64,000 bases of DNA from Halomonas sp. (lineage in GTDB: Bacteria > Pseudomonadota > Gammaproteobacteria > Pseudomonadales > Halomonadaceae), in assembly GCF_017983445.1 (NCBI RefSeq), contig NZ_JAGOBJ010000003.1, positions 186,001 through 250,000 of the forward strand, read 5' to 3'. The position numbers were made by a program, and so were the translations under genes. Below the pieces are notes generated by a model. It saw nothing but the letters and a program-made list of their open reading frames with translations. It did not search any database and was not told where the DNA came from. The stretch's first letter is position 1; the number at the start of each line of letters is the position of its first letter. Shown piece after piece: positions 17,648 through 28,260 of this stretch.

Positions 17648-18784
17648 TCAGGTAAGCAACGGCACGCTGGCAAAGGTGGGTTCGCCCTGTGCATAGGCAA
17701 GCGCCAGTAAGGCACTCGATGCCGGTTCGCTGCTTGCCGGTTCTACTCCCCAGCGTTTAAGCAAAGGGGGCGATTTTTCATATTTCTGGCGCGTATGGAT
17801 GCCCAGGCGCTCATCGCGCGGCGGAATACCGAAGCATTCGCGGTAGCACTTGGAGAAGTGCGGGGTTGAAACAAAACCACACACCGAAGCAATCTCGATG
17901 ATGGATAGCGGCGTCTGCTTGAGTAACTGACGCGCGCGAACCAAGCGTAGCTTCAGATAATACCTGGAGGGCGAACAGTGCAGGTAGCGCTGGAAAAGCC
18001 GCTCCAACTGGCGACGGGAAACGTCGACGTAACTGGCCAGCTCATCGAGCTCAAGCGGCTCTTCAAGATTGGATTCCATCAGTGCGACGATTTCCAGCAG
18101 CTTGGGCTGCGTTGTGCCCAGCACGTGCTTTAACGGCACGCGCTGCTGATCCTGTTCGTTACGCATGCGCTCATAGATAAACATCTCGGAGATGCCTGCC
18201 GAAAGCTCCTTGCCATGATCGTGAGCGATCAGGTTGAGCATCATATCCAAGGGTGCCGTGCCGCCCGAGGCGGTAAACCTGTCGCGGTCGATAGAAAAAA
18301 GCCGCGTGGTCAGCACAATCTTCGGAAACGCTTCCTGGATAGACGCCAAACACTCCCAGTGAATGCTGGTTTCGTAATGATCCAGCAGGCCCGCCTGGCC
18401 TAATGCCCAGCTCCCCGTACAGATAGCGCCCAGGCGCCGTAGCTGGCGCGACTGTGCCTGCAGCCAATGCAGGTGATCGCGGCTGACACTATGTTGGGGG
18501 GCGACGCCGCCACATACCACGACCCAGTCAAGGGTGAGGGGGGCATACATCGAAGCGTCAGGCGTTACATGCAGGCCGTCGCTTGCGCGAACCGGGGAGC
18601 CATCCTGAGTCAGGGTGTACCAACGGTAAAGCTCGCGCCCTGCCAACTGGTTGGCCATGCGCAGGGGCTCAATCGCTGACGCCAGAGAAATGAGAGTGAA
18701 GTTGTCCAACAGCAGAAAACCGAGGGTTTGCGGTACGTTCGAGTGACCTACTGTGGCTGGGTTTTTTACTTGCTCGATTGTCAT
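17648..18784 (-). CDS. gbdR: AraC-family activator of betaine catabolism
   Basis: Transcription activator that senses glycine betaine and dimethylglycine in Pseudomonas and switches on gbcAB, dgcAB and related genes. From the ATG at 18784 the protein is 378 aa: an N-terminal DJ-1/PfpI (class I glutamine amidotransferase-like) sensing domain (about 20-190, with GAICTGSWALGQAGLLD near 128) and a C-terminal double helix-turn-helix (about 235-335, IIEIASVCGFVSTPHFSKCY). A GTG 18 nt upstream is in frame, but GAGG fits the ATG better. Its gene lies directly upstream of the dgc operon and is transcribed the same way. Confidence 0.85.
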   Translation of the reverse strand: MTIEQVKNPATVGHSNVPQTLGFLLLDNFTLISLASAIEPLRMANQLAGRELYRWYTLTQDGSPVRASDGLHVTPDASMYAPLTLDWVVVCGGVAPQHSVSRDHLHWLQAQSRQLRRLGAICTGSWALGQAGLLDHYETSIHWECLASIQEAFPKIVLTTRLFSIDRDRFTASGGTAPLDMMLNLIAHDHGKELSAGISEMFIYERMRNEQDQQRVPLKHVLGTTQPKLLEIVALMESNLEEPLELDELASYVDVSRRQLERLFQRYLHCSPSRYYLKLRLVRARQLLKQTPLSIIEIASVCGFVSTPHFSKCYRECFGIPPRDERLGIHTRQKYEKSPPLLKRWGVEPASSEPASSALLALAYAQGEPTFASVPLLT

Positions 18785-19124
18785 GGTCTTTACCTCTATC
18801 ACCTAAGCGTCATCGATTTTCTTTTTATTATCGTTCTACGTCGCTGGCGTTTTGTTCTGAGTCCCTGCGCTACATACTTACTGTCTACCTGCATATTGGC
18901 ACGAATGACACTTATACTGACAAAGCAATCTGAAAAGCAATTCAATAGATGTCGCAAACAGAACACTAGAAGTCGCCGCTGAGGCGATTAATGAAGATCT
19001 AAGGCGGGCATCAGTGATGAATGAAACGTTTGTTTCAACACTAAACGTTGTTTTAATAAGTCATTAAACCTAAAGGTTTTGCATTTTAATGACGCTATAA
19101 GCTAAATAAAGTGAGGAGGCATCA
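18785..19124. promoter_or_regulatory. gbdR/mscL divergent region
   Basis: 340 bp of A+T-rich non-coding DNA. It contains TGAAAC-GTTT-GTTTCA (19022-19037) and an 8-bp inverted repeat GTCATTAA (19060-19067) / TTAATGAC (19086-19093) close to mscL. GAGGAGG lies just before the mscL ATG. I cannot tie the dyads to a known regulator. Confidence 0.4.
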
Positions 19125-19637
19125 ATGGCCAAATTTTTCAAGGAATTCCGTGAGTTTGCCGTTAAGGGCAACGTTGTGGATATGGCGGTGGGGATTATCA
19201 TAGGCGGCGCTTTTACGCTTATCGTACAAAGCCTCGTCAAGGATGTAATGAACCCGATTATCGGCCTGTTAGTAGGCGGGATTGATTTCTCCAACCTGTT
19301 CGTCGTGCTCAGCCAAGGCAACGTCGCAGGACCTTATCCCACGTTGGCGGCGGCTCAGGCGGCTGGAGCCGTTACCCTAAACGTCGGGCTGTTTATCAAT
19401 GCGGTGGTCAGTTTCACGATTGTGGCGTTTGTGGTCTTTATGCTGGTAAGAACCATCAACCGTTTAAAGCGTGAAGAGGTGGCAGCACCTAAAAGCCCGG
19501 TCGAGAAGCCCTGTCCGTACTGTTTCATGACCGTGCCGATCAAAGCCGTGCGCTGTGGCCACTGCACGTCAGAGCTGCCTGTGCCTACGGAGGCTGAGCA
19601 GCAGTCGCTCAAGGCAGCATCGTCGCCATCCTCGTAA
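19125..19637 (+). CDS. mscL: Large-conductance mechanosensitive channel with zinc-ribbon-like tail
   Basis: Homopentameric inner-membrane valve that opens under extreme tension and lets solutes out on hypo-osmotic shock. The first 115 residues are classic Msc[21 protein letters not shown] (TM1) and a second helix near 88-110. The usual C-terminal helical bundle is replaced by a CPYC (130/133) ... CGHC (144/147) zinc-ribbon-like segment and a polar tail, giving 170 aa rather than about 136. This variant exists in other bacteria as I recall, so it is not a fusion error. In a halophile that stores ectoine and betaine the channel is central to survival of dilution. Confidence 0.93.
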   Translation: MAKFFKEFREFAVKGNVVDMAVGIIIGGAFTLIVQSLVKDVMNPIIGLLVGGIDFSNLFVVLSQGNVAGPYPTLAAAQAAGAVTLNVGLFINAVVSFTIVAFVVFMLVRTINRLKREEVAAPKSPVEKPCPYCFMTVPIKAVRCGHCTSELPVPTEAEQQSLKAASSPSS

Positions 19638-19649
19638 CGATTGTTCACA

Positions 19650-19679
19650 AAAACGGGTGCCCAAAAGGGCACCCGTTTT
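19650..19679. terminator. Bidirectional terminator mscL / hemY
   Basis: Perfect 13-bp stem AAAACGGGTGCCC / GGGCACCCGTTTT with loop AAAA, between convergent genes; both strands give a T run. Confidence 0.95.
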
Positions 19680-19691
19680 ACGTGGCTCACG

Positions 19692-20954
19692 TTAAGCGCG
19701 TTTTTTAGCCGCTTTCGTGTCTGGCTTCTGGCTGTCACCGGCATCGCTGGGTTGGGGTAGCGAGGGTAGCGACTTGGCAAGCATTTCCACACTATGACGG
19801 TAGTAGAGCTGGCTCTTGTTGTGCTCGCCCAGGCTTGCATATAGGCGGGCAAGCTCGGCACATACTTCGCCGTTGGGTCGCTGGCGCTGGCTGGCTTCGA
19901 AGTATTCCAGGGCTTTCTCCCACTTGCCGGTGCGCAAGGAAAGGCGGCCACAGGTCAGCAGCAGTTCTGGGTCGTTAGGTCGTTCCTGCAGCCACTTCTC
20001 GGCTTTTGCCAGCTGGCGCGCGGCATGCACGTTCAGCAGGCCGTAGCGTTTGACCAGACGAGCATCCCAATGATGATCCAGCGACTGGTTAAGCAGACGC
20101 TCGGCAATGGTTTCTTCATTGGCCTGGAGCAGCGCGTCGGTATACAGCACGATCAGCTCGGTATTGCCGCGCAGATATTCAGGCATATCCGCCCACAGCC
20201 CTCGAACCCGCTCGATATTGCTGGGGTTTCTGGCTTCAAAGACGATCAGCTCGCGGTACGCCTTGAACTCAAGCTGCTCGCGTTCCTGCTGTGCGATCAG
20301 CTTTTGCGCGGCCAGACGTGGCAGCAACCAGCGCAAGCCTTCCCAATCGTTGACGCTTAAATGCACCTGCTTGAGCAGTTTCAGCACTTGCGGGTGATCG
20401 TTGAGCTTTTTATCCAGGCGGTTGAGAATCGCCAGCGCCTCTTCAGGCTGCTGGCGGTCGATCATCAGCTGCGCCTGCATCAAGCCAATCGCGGTGTCGG
20501 CGCCCTCGGTGGAGAGCTGGGCCTGGTTCAGGTGCTCCTGGGATTTTTCGTGATTGCCCTGATAGTGAGCGGCCAGCGCGGCTGAAAGATAGTTAACCAG
20601 CGGCGTGCTTGAATCGTCGGCGGCGTGAACCAGGGTTTTTTCAGCTTTCTTCCAGCGGCCCTCGGTAAGGGCCACCAGGCCGCGTACGGTACGCTTCATG
20701 GCGCGGCGATTGCGGGCGCGGCCATTCCAGGTACGAAAGCGGCCTACCGGGCGAATAATGCCGCTCAGCAGGCGCAGCGCAAAGTGCAGTACGATAAACG
20801 CCGCGAGCAGAAGGATCAGGCCAAACCAGAAAGAGGTCTGAACCGAGGTATCACCTACCCGGATTAGCCAATAGCCGGGGACTGACATCATCAGGTGCCC
20901 AAGCAGGGCACCTACTGCCAGGCCTGCGACAAGAAGGAGGACGAGTTTTCTCAT
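19692..20954 (-). CDS. hemY: HemY-type tetratricopeptide membrane protein
   Basis: Inner-membrane protein of the hemCDXY operon, with two N-terminal membrane helices (about 5-25 and 42-62) followed by TPR-like repeats (about 100-390). This is the proteobacterial HemY family, distinct from protoporphyrinogen oxidase despite the shared name. E. coli HemY has been linked to heme-enzyme organisation. The 420-aa length is normal and the C-terminus is lysine-rich. It overlaps hemX by 4 bp (ATGA). Confidence 0.88.
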   Translation of the reverse strand: MRKLVLLLVAGLAVGALLGHLMMSVPGYWLIRVGDTSVQTSFWFGLILLLAAFIVLHFALRLLSGIIRPVGRFRTWNGRARNRRAMKRTVRGLVALTEGRWKKAEKTLVHAADDSSTPLVNYLSAALAAHYQGNHEKSQEHLNQAQLSTEGADTAIGLMQAQLMIDRQQPEEALAILNRLDKKLNDHPQVLKLLKQVHLSVNDWEGLRWLLPRLAAQKLIAQQEREQLEFKAYRELIVFEARNPSNIERVRGLWADMPEYLRGNTELIVLYTDALLQANEETIAERLLNQSLDHHWDARLVKRYGLLNVHAARQLAKAEKWLQERPNDPELLLTCGRLSLRTGKWEKALEYFEASQRQRPNGEVCAELARLYASLGEHNKSQLYYRHSVEMLAKSLPSLPQPSDAGDSQKPDTKAAKKRA

Positions 20955-22552
20955 GCATCACCTCCCTCTTCACCGTTTTGCTGGCGTGATCTAAAGCGGT
21001 TTTCAATAAAGCTGGCCATTGCTTGCTGGGAGGCGCTGATGTCCGGCAGTTCCGGCTCGATTTCCGCCTGCTTCAGCTCCTGAAGGCGGGCAATGACGCT
21101 CTGGGTCGCTTCACGCTCGACGTCGTAGTAGCCGTTGAGTAACTCCACCGCCTTGTCGATACTCGCTTCATACAGCGGCTGCTCCTCTTTGAGAAGCGCA
21201 AGCTGTGCCTGCTCGATAATCAGGCGCAGGCTTTGGCGCAGGTAAGACTCCTGCTCTGGCGTGACCAGCGTTTCCATTGCCTCATCGTGATGGCGGATCA
21301 TCACCAGGTCTTTAAGTTCTTCGCCAAAGCGGGCCAGCTGACGCTGGAAGGTGCCGGTAGGCGGCTGTTCAATACCGGAAGTCACGGCGCGCTCTTCCAC
21401 TTCTTGCGACAGACGCAGACCGGCAACCCGCTCTTGCTGAGCATTGAGTGCCAGGTAAAGGCCGGTACGGTCCACGCGCGGTACGCCATCAAGCTCAGCA
21501 AGTTCGTTGGCGATTTCACGACGCACGGCGGTCAACGCCGGGTTATCGGTATCTGCCAGACGGGCATCGGCGGTACGTAGCAGGGCGGCGGCGCCATCTA
21601 CATCCCCTTCAAGCTGTAAACGCTGGTTAGCCAGGCGTAGCAGGTAGGCGGCTTCGGCGTGCAGCCAATCGCGATCGTCGGTGTCCTGGGCTTGAGAAAG
21701 CTGATTCAGTACGTCGTCGAGCGTGCCGTTAACATCGCTGCGATAACTGTCCAGTTCGCCACGCAGTTCTTCCAACGTGCCTTCAAGCGCTTGTGCGCGC
21801 TCGCTTTCACTGCTTTCAAAGCGTGATTCAAGATCGCTCACGGTTTGCTGGGTGGCGCTGTTGTCAGCCTGCTGGCTTAGCTCATTGATACGCTGCTGCT
21901 GGCTATCCAGGCGTTGCCAGCCCTGCCAGGCCACGACGATAAGCGCTACGCCCAATATCAGTACTAAAATCAGGGCTAACAGCCCGCCTTTGCTGCCGCC
22001 GCGCTTACCGCCACCGCTGTTGGAAGCGGGTGGCGGTGTACCTTTACCGCCACTGCCGGATGGCGTATGAGGCGGAGGCGTACTGCCCAACGAATCTTTT
22101 TTAGCAGCCGCAGGCCCACTGGTAGCGGTAGGCTCATTGGCAAGCGTTGAGGCAGGCTTGTCCGTTGTGGGCGGTGTCTTCGGCGATACGCTAGCCGAAG
22201 GCGTCGTGCTTGACGGTGAAGTACTTGATGGTGAAGTGCTTGGAGATGATGCACTTGACGATGACGTACCCGAAGATCCCGCGCTTGGCGTTGGCGTGGC
22301 CGACGATGAAGCCGCCGCAGGCGTTGCGTTAGAGGTGCCGCCGCCTTTGCCACGTCGGCGCGAACGGCCGTTTCTGGACGAATCGTTTGGTGGTGGCGAC
22401 GTGGTCGCGCCCGCGGGCGGGCTGCTCTTGGCCTCGCTGGCGGGCGGAGGAGTAGTGGCTGACGCGGCAGTAGCATCCGGGTTGACGCTGTCCTTGGACG
22501 CATCAGCGGACGTTTTTTGTACGTCTTCCTGCTCGTTTGGTTGTTTGCTCAT
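20951..22552 (-). CDS. hemX: HemX-like membrane protein with long disordered N-terminus
   Basis: Encoded in the heme operon and named uroporphyrin-III C-methyltransferase-like, but without a recognisable methyltransferase active site. The 533-aa protein starts with about 185 residues rich in Ser, Thr, Pro and Ala, then one membrane helix (GLLALILVLILGVALIVVAW, about 189-208), a coiled coil (about 215-280) and a helical C-terminal domain. The DNA for residues about 95-120 shows imperfect 15-bp units coding SPSST-like blocks, suggesting expansion by slippage. It is longer than E. coli HemX (about 390 aa) because of the low-complexity tail, which should face the cytoplasm. Confidence 0.85.
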   Translation of the reverse strand: MSKQPNEQEDVQKTSADASKDSVNPDATAASATTPPPASEAKSSPPAGATTSPPPNDSSRNGRSRRRGKGGGTSNATPAAASSSATPTPSAGSSGTSSSSASSPSTSPSSTSPSSTTPSASVSPKTPPTTDKPASTLANEPTATSGPAAAKKDSLGSTPPPHTPSGSGGKGTPPPASNSGGGKRGGSKGGLLALILVLILGVALIVVAWQGWQRLDSQQQRINELSQQADNSATQQTVSDLESRFESSESERAQALEGTLEELRGELDSYRSDVNGTLDDVLNQLSQAQDTDDRDWLHAEAAYLLRLANQRLQLEGDVDGAAALLRTADARLADTDNPALTAVRREIANELAELDGVPRVDRTGLYLALNAQQERVAGLRLSQEVEERAVTSGIEQPPTGTFQRQLARFGEELKDLVMIRHHDEAMETLVTPEQESYLRQSLRLIIEQAQLALLKEEQPLYEASIDKAVELLNGYYDVEREATQSVIARLQELKQAEIEPELPDISASQQAMASFIENRFRSRQQNGEEGGDA

Positions 22553-22596
22553 CTGTCGCTAGCCCTTAATTAAGTTCCTTGATCGACATCGGCACC

Positions 22597-23391
22597 CTAA
22601 GGGTGACAGGACCTGTTTAACGCCGCTGCCAGGGCAGCCGGCGTTGCTCCCGACGCCACCTTGAGGTCACAAAAACCCAGTGTACCGGCCAGTGTAGCTA
22701 AACGGTGACTGGAAACGATTAGCGGTTGGTTCAACGCTGTCTGATCACACCATTTTGCCAGATGTTCAAGCAGTTCGCCGCTAGTGACGATTAACGCTCG
22801 ATAATCCCCGGCTGCCAGACGCGCCTGCATGGCTTGTGAAGGCGCCCGAAAAACCCGCCGATACACGGCAACCCGGGTAACCGTGGCTCCGCGCTCGGTC
22901 AGGGTATCGGCCAACAGCGTGCGGCCGCCTTCACCGGCCACCAGCAGCACCCGCTGGTTTGCGACATCCTTGAGCGAGGCAAGAGATAAAAGCGCCTCGC
23001 TGGTGTTTTCGCCGCTACTTCTTTCCGCATGCGTAGTGTCAGAATGCAGATTATCAACACCCGTGGGAGGTATACGCACTCTGACCCCGAGCTGGTTGAA
23101 GAGTACGTCAGCCGTAGCATGGCCCACGCTGTAGTAATCAATGCCGATCGGCAGTTGCGGCCAGTAGCGATCCAGAGCGTCACTTAAACACTCGGCCGCA
23201 AAGGGGCTGATCATTACCACTTTGTCATACTGATCGATATCCAGCCAGATACTGCGCATGACAGGGTCTTCCGGCAAGGCTTCAAGCGCCAGCACGTCGA
23301 GGGATTCAACGCAGGCACCTTCAGCGCGGAGCGTATCGGCCAGCGCCTCGCCCCGTTCACCTGGGCGGCAGATTAAAACCGGTTGTGTCAT
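22597..23391 (-). CDS. hemD: Uroporphyrinogen-III synthase
   Basis: Closes hydroxymethylbilane with inversion of ring D to give uroporphyrinogen III, the branch point to heme, siroheme and cobalamin. The 264-aa protein has the two-lobed HemD layout: the N-terminal ALEALPEDP strand region and [14 protein letters not shown], the hinge near 110-150, and [10 protein letters not shown] in the second lobe near residue 200. HemD is poorly conserved, so the operon context (4-bp overlap with hemC, followed by hemX) carries much of the weight. Confidence 0.88.
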   Translation of the reverse strand: MTQPVLICRPGERGEALADTLRAEGACVESLDVLALEALPEDPVMRSIWLDIDQYDKVVMISPFAAECLSDALDRYWPQLPIGIDYYSVGHATADVLFNQLGVRVRIPPTGVDNLHSDTTHAERSSGENTSEALLSLASLKDVANQRVLLVAGEGGRTLLADTLTERGATVTRVAVYRRVFRAPSQAMQARLAAGDYRALIVTSGELLEHLAKWCDQTALNQPLIVSSHRLATLAGTLGFCDLKVASGATPAALAAALNRSCHP

Positions 23392-24332
23392 ACGTTGTTG
23401 CCGTACACCTCGGCTAAAATTTCGCCCGCACCCTGGTCAAGCAGGTCTTCGGCAATGCGAATCCCCAGCGCCTCGGGTTCATGAATCGAACCACTGCCTT
23501 CGGCACGCAGCACTTCGGTGCCTTCAGGGTTGCCGACAAGCCCACGCAGCCAGATCGTCTCGTTGGCTTTGTCGAGCACCGCAAAGCCTGCGATGGGCAC
23601 CTGACAGCCACCTTCCAACCGCGTATTCATGGCGCGTTCAGCGCGTACGCGGGTAGCCGTGTCCGGGTCATCCAGTGGCGCCAGCAGGCCGATAAGCTCC
23701 GGATCATGCAGGCGGCACTCAATGCCCAGCGCCCCTTGGCCACACGCGGGCAGGCACACTTCCGGCGGTAGCGCCTGGGCGATACGTGCATCAAGCCCCA
23801 AGCGTTTCAAGCCGGAAGTCGCCAGAATAATGGCGTCGAATTCGCCGTCATCGAGCTTTGCCAGGCGGGTCTGCACGTTGCCACGCAGGTTGAGAATTTC
23901 CAGATCGGGGCGGATTTCGCGTAACTGTAAACCACGGCGCAAACTGGCAGTACCAATCTTGGCGCCCTCTGGCAGCTCATCAACGCTTTTGTAGTGGTTG
24001 GATACGAAAGCATCGGTAGGGTCAGCGCCTTCCAGAATCACCGAGAGTCCCAAACCTTCAGGGAACAGCATCGGCACATCTTTCATGGAGTGGACGGCGA
24101 TATCCGCGCGACCATCCAGCATGGCGTCCTCAAGCTCTTTAACAAACAGGCCCTTGCCGCCAATCTTGGAAAGGGGGGTATCGAGGATTTTGTCGCCTTT
24201 GGTGGAAAGAGCGACCAGTTCAACCTCAAGCCCTTCATGTGCTGCCATCAAGCGGTCGCGAACGTGTTCGGCTTGCCACATGGCCAACTGGCTTTTACGC
24301 GTAGCGATACGCAGTTTTTTGATGGTTGACAC
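23388..24332 (-). CDS. hemC: Porphobilinogen deaminase (hydroxymethylbilane synthase)
   Basis: Joins four porphobilinogen units into hydroxymethylbilane. The 314-aa protein carries the family N-terminus [19 protein letters not shown], the lysine-rich STKGDK segment near 64, the [20 protein letters not shown] block near 137, and the cofactor-attachment cysteine in [14 protein letters not shown] near residue 245. First gene of the hemCDXY operon; its promoter should lie in the 24333-24575 gap shared with divergent argH, a common gammaproteobacterial arrangement. Confidence 0.95.
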   Translation of the reverse strand: MSTIKKLRIATRKSQLAMWQAEHVRDRLMAAHEGLEVELVALSTKGDKILDTPLSKIGGKGLFVKELEDAMLDGRADIAVHSMKDVPMLFPEGLGLSVILEGADPTDAFVSNHYKSVDELPEGAKIGTASLRRGLQLREIRPDLEILNLRGNVQTRLAKLDDGEFDAIILATSGLKRLGLDARIAQALPPEVCLPACGQGALGIECRLHDPELIGLLAPLDDPDTATRVRAERAMNTRLEGGCQVPIAGFAVLDKANETIWLRGLVGNPEGTEVLRAEGSGSIHEPEALGIRIAEDLLDQGAGEILAEVYGNNV

Positions 24333-24575
24333 GTTATTCTCCCTAAGCCGCTGACGCGGCGCGTCTAGCTATGATGGGTCTCATCATAAAGCACCCGGCC
24401 ACACAGTAAAAATAACCGGCTGTATTTAAGGGCCTGGTTTTAAGATAAGCGCCAAGCGGGTCAAACGCCATTATGCTTAAAACGGCGTGCTGCCTGAACC
24501 CAAGCCATAAGCACAATGACTCTGTTACACTTTCCGCAATCGACTCTTTTGTTTTGTCAGCAGGATATGCCTCCG

Positions 24576-25979
24576 ATGAGCCAAACTACGAATCAGTCCT
24601 GGGGCGGTCGCTTCAGCGAGCCCACCGATGCCTTTGTTGCGCGCTTTACAGCGTCTGTGACGTTTGACCAGCGCCTGGCGCGCCAGGATATTCAGGGCTC
24701 CATTGCCCATGCCACCATGCTTGCCCGCGTCGGCGTACTTACCGACGAAGAGCGCGATGTGATCATTAACGGCTTGACCGAGATTCAGGGTGAAATCGAG
24801 CGCGGCGAGTTTAACTGGTCGGTGCCGCTTGAAGACGTGCACATGAATATCGAAGCACGCCTGACCGACAAGATTGGCATCACCGGCAAGAAGCTGCACA
24901 CCGGGCGTTCGCGTAATGATCAGGTCGCCACCGACATCCGTCTGTTCATGCGTGACGAGATCGACGTCATCGAGGTGGAATTAAAGCGTCTGCGCGAAGG
25001 CATGATCGAGCTTGCCGACCGCGAAGCCGACACCATCATGCCAGGCTTTACCCACCTGCAAACGGCCCAGCCAGTGACCTTTGGTCATCATCTGCTGGCC
25101 TGGCAGGAAATGCTTGCCCGCGACCACGAGCGCCTGCTGGATTGCCGCAAGCGTGTCAACGTACTGCCGCTGGGCGCTGCAGCACTTGCTGGCACTACGT
25201 ACCCGATTGACCGCCACGTGACCGCTGAGCTTTTAGGCTTTGATCGCCCGGCAGAGAACTCGCTGGACGCGGTATCGGATCGAGACTTTGCGATTGAATT
25301 CACAAGCTTTGCCAGCATCCTGATGATGCATCTGTCGCGCATGAGCGAAGAGCTTGTGCTGTGGACCAGTGCCCAGTTCAACTTTATCGACCTGCCTGAC
25401 CGCTTCTGCACCGGCTCCTCGATCATGCCGCAGAAGAAAAACCCCGATGTGCCGGAGCTTGTGCGCGGTAAAACAGGCCGGGTATATGGTCATCTGATGG
25501 GCCTTCTGACGCTGATGAAATCGCAGCCGCTGGCCTACAACAAGGATAACCAGGAAGATAAAGAGCCGCTGTTTGATGCAGTGGACACGGTGCGTGACTG
25601 CCTGAAAGCGTTCGCGGATATGATCCCTGCCATCGAGCCGAAAAAAGACAGCATGTATGAAGCGGCGCGGCGCGGCTTCTCGACCGCGACCGATCTTGCC
25701 GACTACCTGGTACGTAAAGGCGTTGCCTTCCGCGATGCCCATGAAATCGTCGGTCAGTCGGTTGCCTATGGCCTGAAAACCCAAAAAGACCTGTCAGAAA
25801 TGAGCCTGGAAGAGCTGCAGCAGTTCTCCACCATCATTGAGCAGGATGTGTTTGAAGTATTGACGCTTGAGGGCTCGGTTGCCGCGCGTAACCATATTGG
25901 CGGTACGGCACCGGATCAGGTACGTGCCGCCGCGCAGCGTGCCCGTGAGGCGCTCTCCTTACTGCAGGGGCAGGCATGA
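24576..25979 (+). CDS. argH: Argininosuccinate lyase
   Basis: Last step of arginine synthesis: argininosuccinate to arginine and fumarate. The signature [16 protein letters not shown] is present near residue 280, and [13 protein letters not shown] and the [14 protein letters not shown] block lie upstream. The ATG at 24576 (467 aa) has AGGA 10 nt upstream; an ATG at 24567 is too close to that site and an ATG at 24516 would add 20 unlikely residues. The stop overlaps the start of lptM (ATGA). Confidence 0.95.
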   Translation: MSQTTNQSWGGRFSEPTDAFVARFTASVTFDQRLARQDIQGSIAHATMLARVGVLTDEERDVIINGLTEIQGEIERGEFNWSVPLEDVHMNIEARLTDKIGITGKKLHTGRSRNDQVATDIRLFMRDEIDVIEVELKRLREGMIELADREADTIMPGFTHLQTAQPVTFGHHLLAWQEMLARDHERLLDCRKRVNVLPLGAAALAGTTYPIDRHVTAELLGFDRPAENSLDAVSDRDFAIEFTSFASILMMHLSRMSEELVLWTSAQFNFIDLPDRFCTGSSIMPQKKNPDVPELVRGKTGRVYGHLMGLLTLMKSQPLAYNKDNQEDKEPLFDAVDTVRDCLKAFADMIPAIEPKKDSMYEAARRGFSTATDLADYLVRKGVAFRDAHEIVGQSVAYGLKTQKDLSEMSLEELQQFSTIIEQDVFEVLTLEGSVAARNHIGGTAPDQVRAAAQRAREALSLLQGQA

Positions 25980-26098
25980 AAACGCTGGCGTGTATCGCGA
26001 TCATCGCGCTATTAGTCGCAGGCTGTGGTCAGAAAGGGCCGCTTTACCTGCCCGAGGATACTTCGCCCGATAACGGTGCTGCCGAGCAGGCTGGGTAA
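25976..26098 (+). CDS. lptM: Small lipoprotein LptM (YifL family)
   Basis: A 40-aa lipoprotein precursor: short signal peptide, lipobox LVAGC with Cys17, and then the family hallmark GQKGPLYLP. LptM (YifL) helps LptD mature in the outer-membrane LPS transporter in E. coli. It overlaps argH by 4 bp and precedes lysA, as in other gammaproteobacteria where this little gene sits between the same or related neighbours. Confidence 0.93.
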   Translation: MKTLACIAIIALLVAGCGQKGPLYLPEDTSPDNGAAEQAG

Positions 26099-26120
26099 GC
26101 GGCTGCAGGAGAAATAATTC

Positions 26121-27392
26121 ATGGATCACTTTAACTATCGCGACGGCGTACTCTACGCCGAAGACGTGCCGCTTTCACAGATTGCCAAAGAGCACGGCAC
26201 GCCTTGTTACGTATACTCCAAGGCCACGTTTGAGCGCCACTTTCGCGCTTACACCGAGGCCTTGGGCAGCCACCCGCACCTGATTTGCTACGCGGTTAAA
26301 GCCAACTCCAACCTGGCCGTACTGGGCCTGTTAGCCAAGCTGGGCGCCGGGTTTGATATCGTCTCGGTAGGCGAGCTTGAACGCGTATTAACCGCCGGTG
26401 GCGACCCTGCAAAAGTAGTGTTCTCAGGCGTTGCCAAGCAGCCTCATGAAATGGCCCGCGCGCTTGAGGTGGGCATCAAGTGCTTTAACGTCGAATCGCG
26501 CCCCGAGCTTGAGCGCTTGAACGCCGTGGCGGGCGAGCTGGGTAAGATCGCTCCGGTGTCGCTGCGCGTGAACCCGGACGTAGATGCCGGCACCCACCCG
26601 TATATTTCTACCGGGCTCAAGGACAACAAGTTCGGCATCGCGGTGGACGACGCGCTGGAGGTCTACGAGCTGGCGGCCAGCCTGCCGAATCTTCAGGTCA
26701 AGGGGCTTGATTGCCATATTGGCTCGCAGCTGACCGAAACCGCGCCGTTTCTGGATGCCCTGGAGCGACTGCTGGTACTGATGGAGCGCCTTCGCGAGCA
26801 GGGCATCGAGCTTGACCATCTCGACCTGGGCGGTGGTTTGGGCGTGCCTTACCGGGATGAAAAGCCCCCGCAGCCGTTTGATTATGCAAGCCAGCTCCTG
26901 GCTCGCCTGTCGCGCTGGGAAGGCGGCGAGAATCTGATGCTGCTGTTTGAGCCGGGCCGCTCGATTGCCGCCAACGCAGGGATCATGCTGACTCGCGTTG
27001 AATTCTTGAAGCCCGGTGAAACCAAGAACTTCGCGATTGTCGACGCCGCCATGAATGACCTGATTCGCCCAGCGCTTTATCAGGCGTGGCAGGCGATTGT
27101 TGCGGTGGATACGCGCAATACCCGGCAAACGGCCACTTACGATGTGGTTGGCCCCGTGTGCGAAACCGGTGACTTCCTGGGTAAAGAGCGTGAGCTTGCG
27201 ATTGCCGAAGGCGATCTTCTGGCCGTGCGCTCGGCGGGCGCTTACGGTTTTGTGATGGCCTCGAACTACAATAGCCGTCCACGCCCGGCGGAGCTGATGG
27301 TCGATGGCGATACCTGTCACGTGGTACGGCGTCGCGAAACCGTGGAAAGCCTTTGGGCGGGCGAAGCGCTGCTGCCCGAAGGAGCGCGCTGA
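26121..27392 (+). CDS. lysA: Diaminopimelate decarboxylase
   Basis: PLP enzyme of fold type III making L-lysine from meso-diaminopimelate. The PLP-lysine segment [13 protein letters not shown] lies near residue 60, the HIGSQ and [10 protein letters not shown] motifs near 195 and 233, and the catalytic cysteine in VCETGDF near 348. Length 423 aa is typical. GGAG lies before the ATG, and the stop overlaps dapF (TGATG). Confidence 0.95.
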   Translation: MDHFNYRDGVLYAEDVPLSQIAKEHGTPCYVYSKATFERHFRAYTEALGSHPHLICYAVKANSNLAVLGLLAKLGAGFDIVSVGELERVLTAGGDPAKVVFSGVAKQPHEMARALEVGIKCFNVESRPELERLNAVAGELGKIAPVSLRVNPDVDAGTHPYISTGLKDNKFGIAVDDALEVYELAASLPNLQVKGLDCHIGSQLTETAPFLDALERLLVLMERLREQGIELDHLDLGGGLGVPYRDEKPPQPFDYASQLLARLSRWEGGENLMLLFEPGRSIAANAGIMLTRVEFLKPGETKNFAIVDAAMNDLIRPALYQAWQAIVAVDTRNTRQTATYDVVGPVCETGDFLGKERELAIAEGDLLAVRSAGAYGFVMASNYNSRPRPAELMVDGDTCHVVRRRETVESLWAGEALLPEGAR

Positions 27393-28240
27393 TGCTTTTA
27401 CACTTCACCAAAATGCACGGCCTGGGAAACGACTTCATGGTCGTGGACCTGGTGACCCAGCGTGCCCGGCTGCGTGAAGATCAGATTCGCCAGTTGGCTG
27501 ACCGCCGCTTCGGGATTGGTTTCGATCAGCTTTTGATCGTTGAGCCGCCGCGTGACCCGGAAATGGATTTCCGCTACCGGATTTTCAATGCTGACGGCAG
27601 CGAAGTGGAAAACTGTGGCAATGGCGCACGCTGCTTTGCGCGCTTTGTGCGCGACCAGCGCCTGACCCACAAACATGAAATACATGTGGAAACCGCTGGT
27701 GGTCCGCTGGTATTGAAGGTGCAGCACGATGGTATGGTACGCGTGGATATGGGGCGGCCCCGCTTCAGCCCCGCGGCGCTGCCTTTTGAAGCCACGGGCG
27801 ACCAGCCGCTGCACACGCTTGACGTAGCCGGTGAAACGCTGCAGATCGGCGTGGTCTCCATGGGTAACCCGCATGCCGTACTGCAGGTCGAAAGTGTTGA
27901 GCAGGCCCCGGTTGAGCGCCTTGGGCCATTGGTAGAAGCCCACCCACGCTTTCCCAAGCGTGTTAACGTGGGCTTTATGCAAATCCTTTCGCCCAACCAG
28001 ATTCGTCTGCGGGTATTTGAACGTGGCAGCGGCGAAACCCTTGCCTGCGGCACTGGCGCGTGTGCCGCCGTCGCCAGCGGTATTCGCCAGGGCTTATTGA
28101 AAAGCCCAGTGAACGTCCATCTGCCCGGTGGCGAATTGACCATCGAATGGCCTGACCCAGAGGCATCTTTAGTAATGGTCGGGCCTGCCACGCGTGTCTT
28201 TGATGGCCGCGTCGCGCTAATCAATGATGGTCGCGCTTAA
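27392..28240 (+). CDS. dapF: Diaminopimelate epimerase
   Basis: Interconverts LL- and meso-diaminopimelate for lysine and peptidoglycan. Two catalytic cysteines are visible in NCGNGARC (near 75) and CGTGACAAV (near 222). The ATG at 27392 gives 282 aa, fits the family N-terminus [15 protein letters not shown] and has AAGGAG at 27379-27384; a start 39 nt earlier is open but lacks support. One base overlaps the lysA stop codon. Confidence 0.95.
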   Translation: MLLHFTKMHGLGNDFMVVDLVTQRARLREDQIRQLADRRFGIGFDQLLIVEPPRDPEMDFRYRIFNADGSEVENCGNGARCFARFVRDQRLTHKHEIHVETAGGPLVLKVQHDGMVRVDMGRPRFSPAALPFEATGDQPLHTLDVAGETLQIGVVSMGNPHAVLQVESVEQAPVERLGPLVEAHPRFPKRVNVGFMQILSPNQIRLRVFERGSGETLACGTGACAAVASGIRQGLLKSPVNVHLPGGELTIEWPDPEASLVMVGPATRVFDGRVALINDGRA

Positions 28241-28260
28241 TTGATTCAAGGAGAACGGTG

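Noticed and set aside
22137-22562. Plus-strand 141-codon frame opposite hemX
   Set aside because: It mirrors the Ser/Pro-rich repeats of hemX; no ribosome site or known domain.
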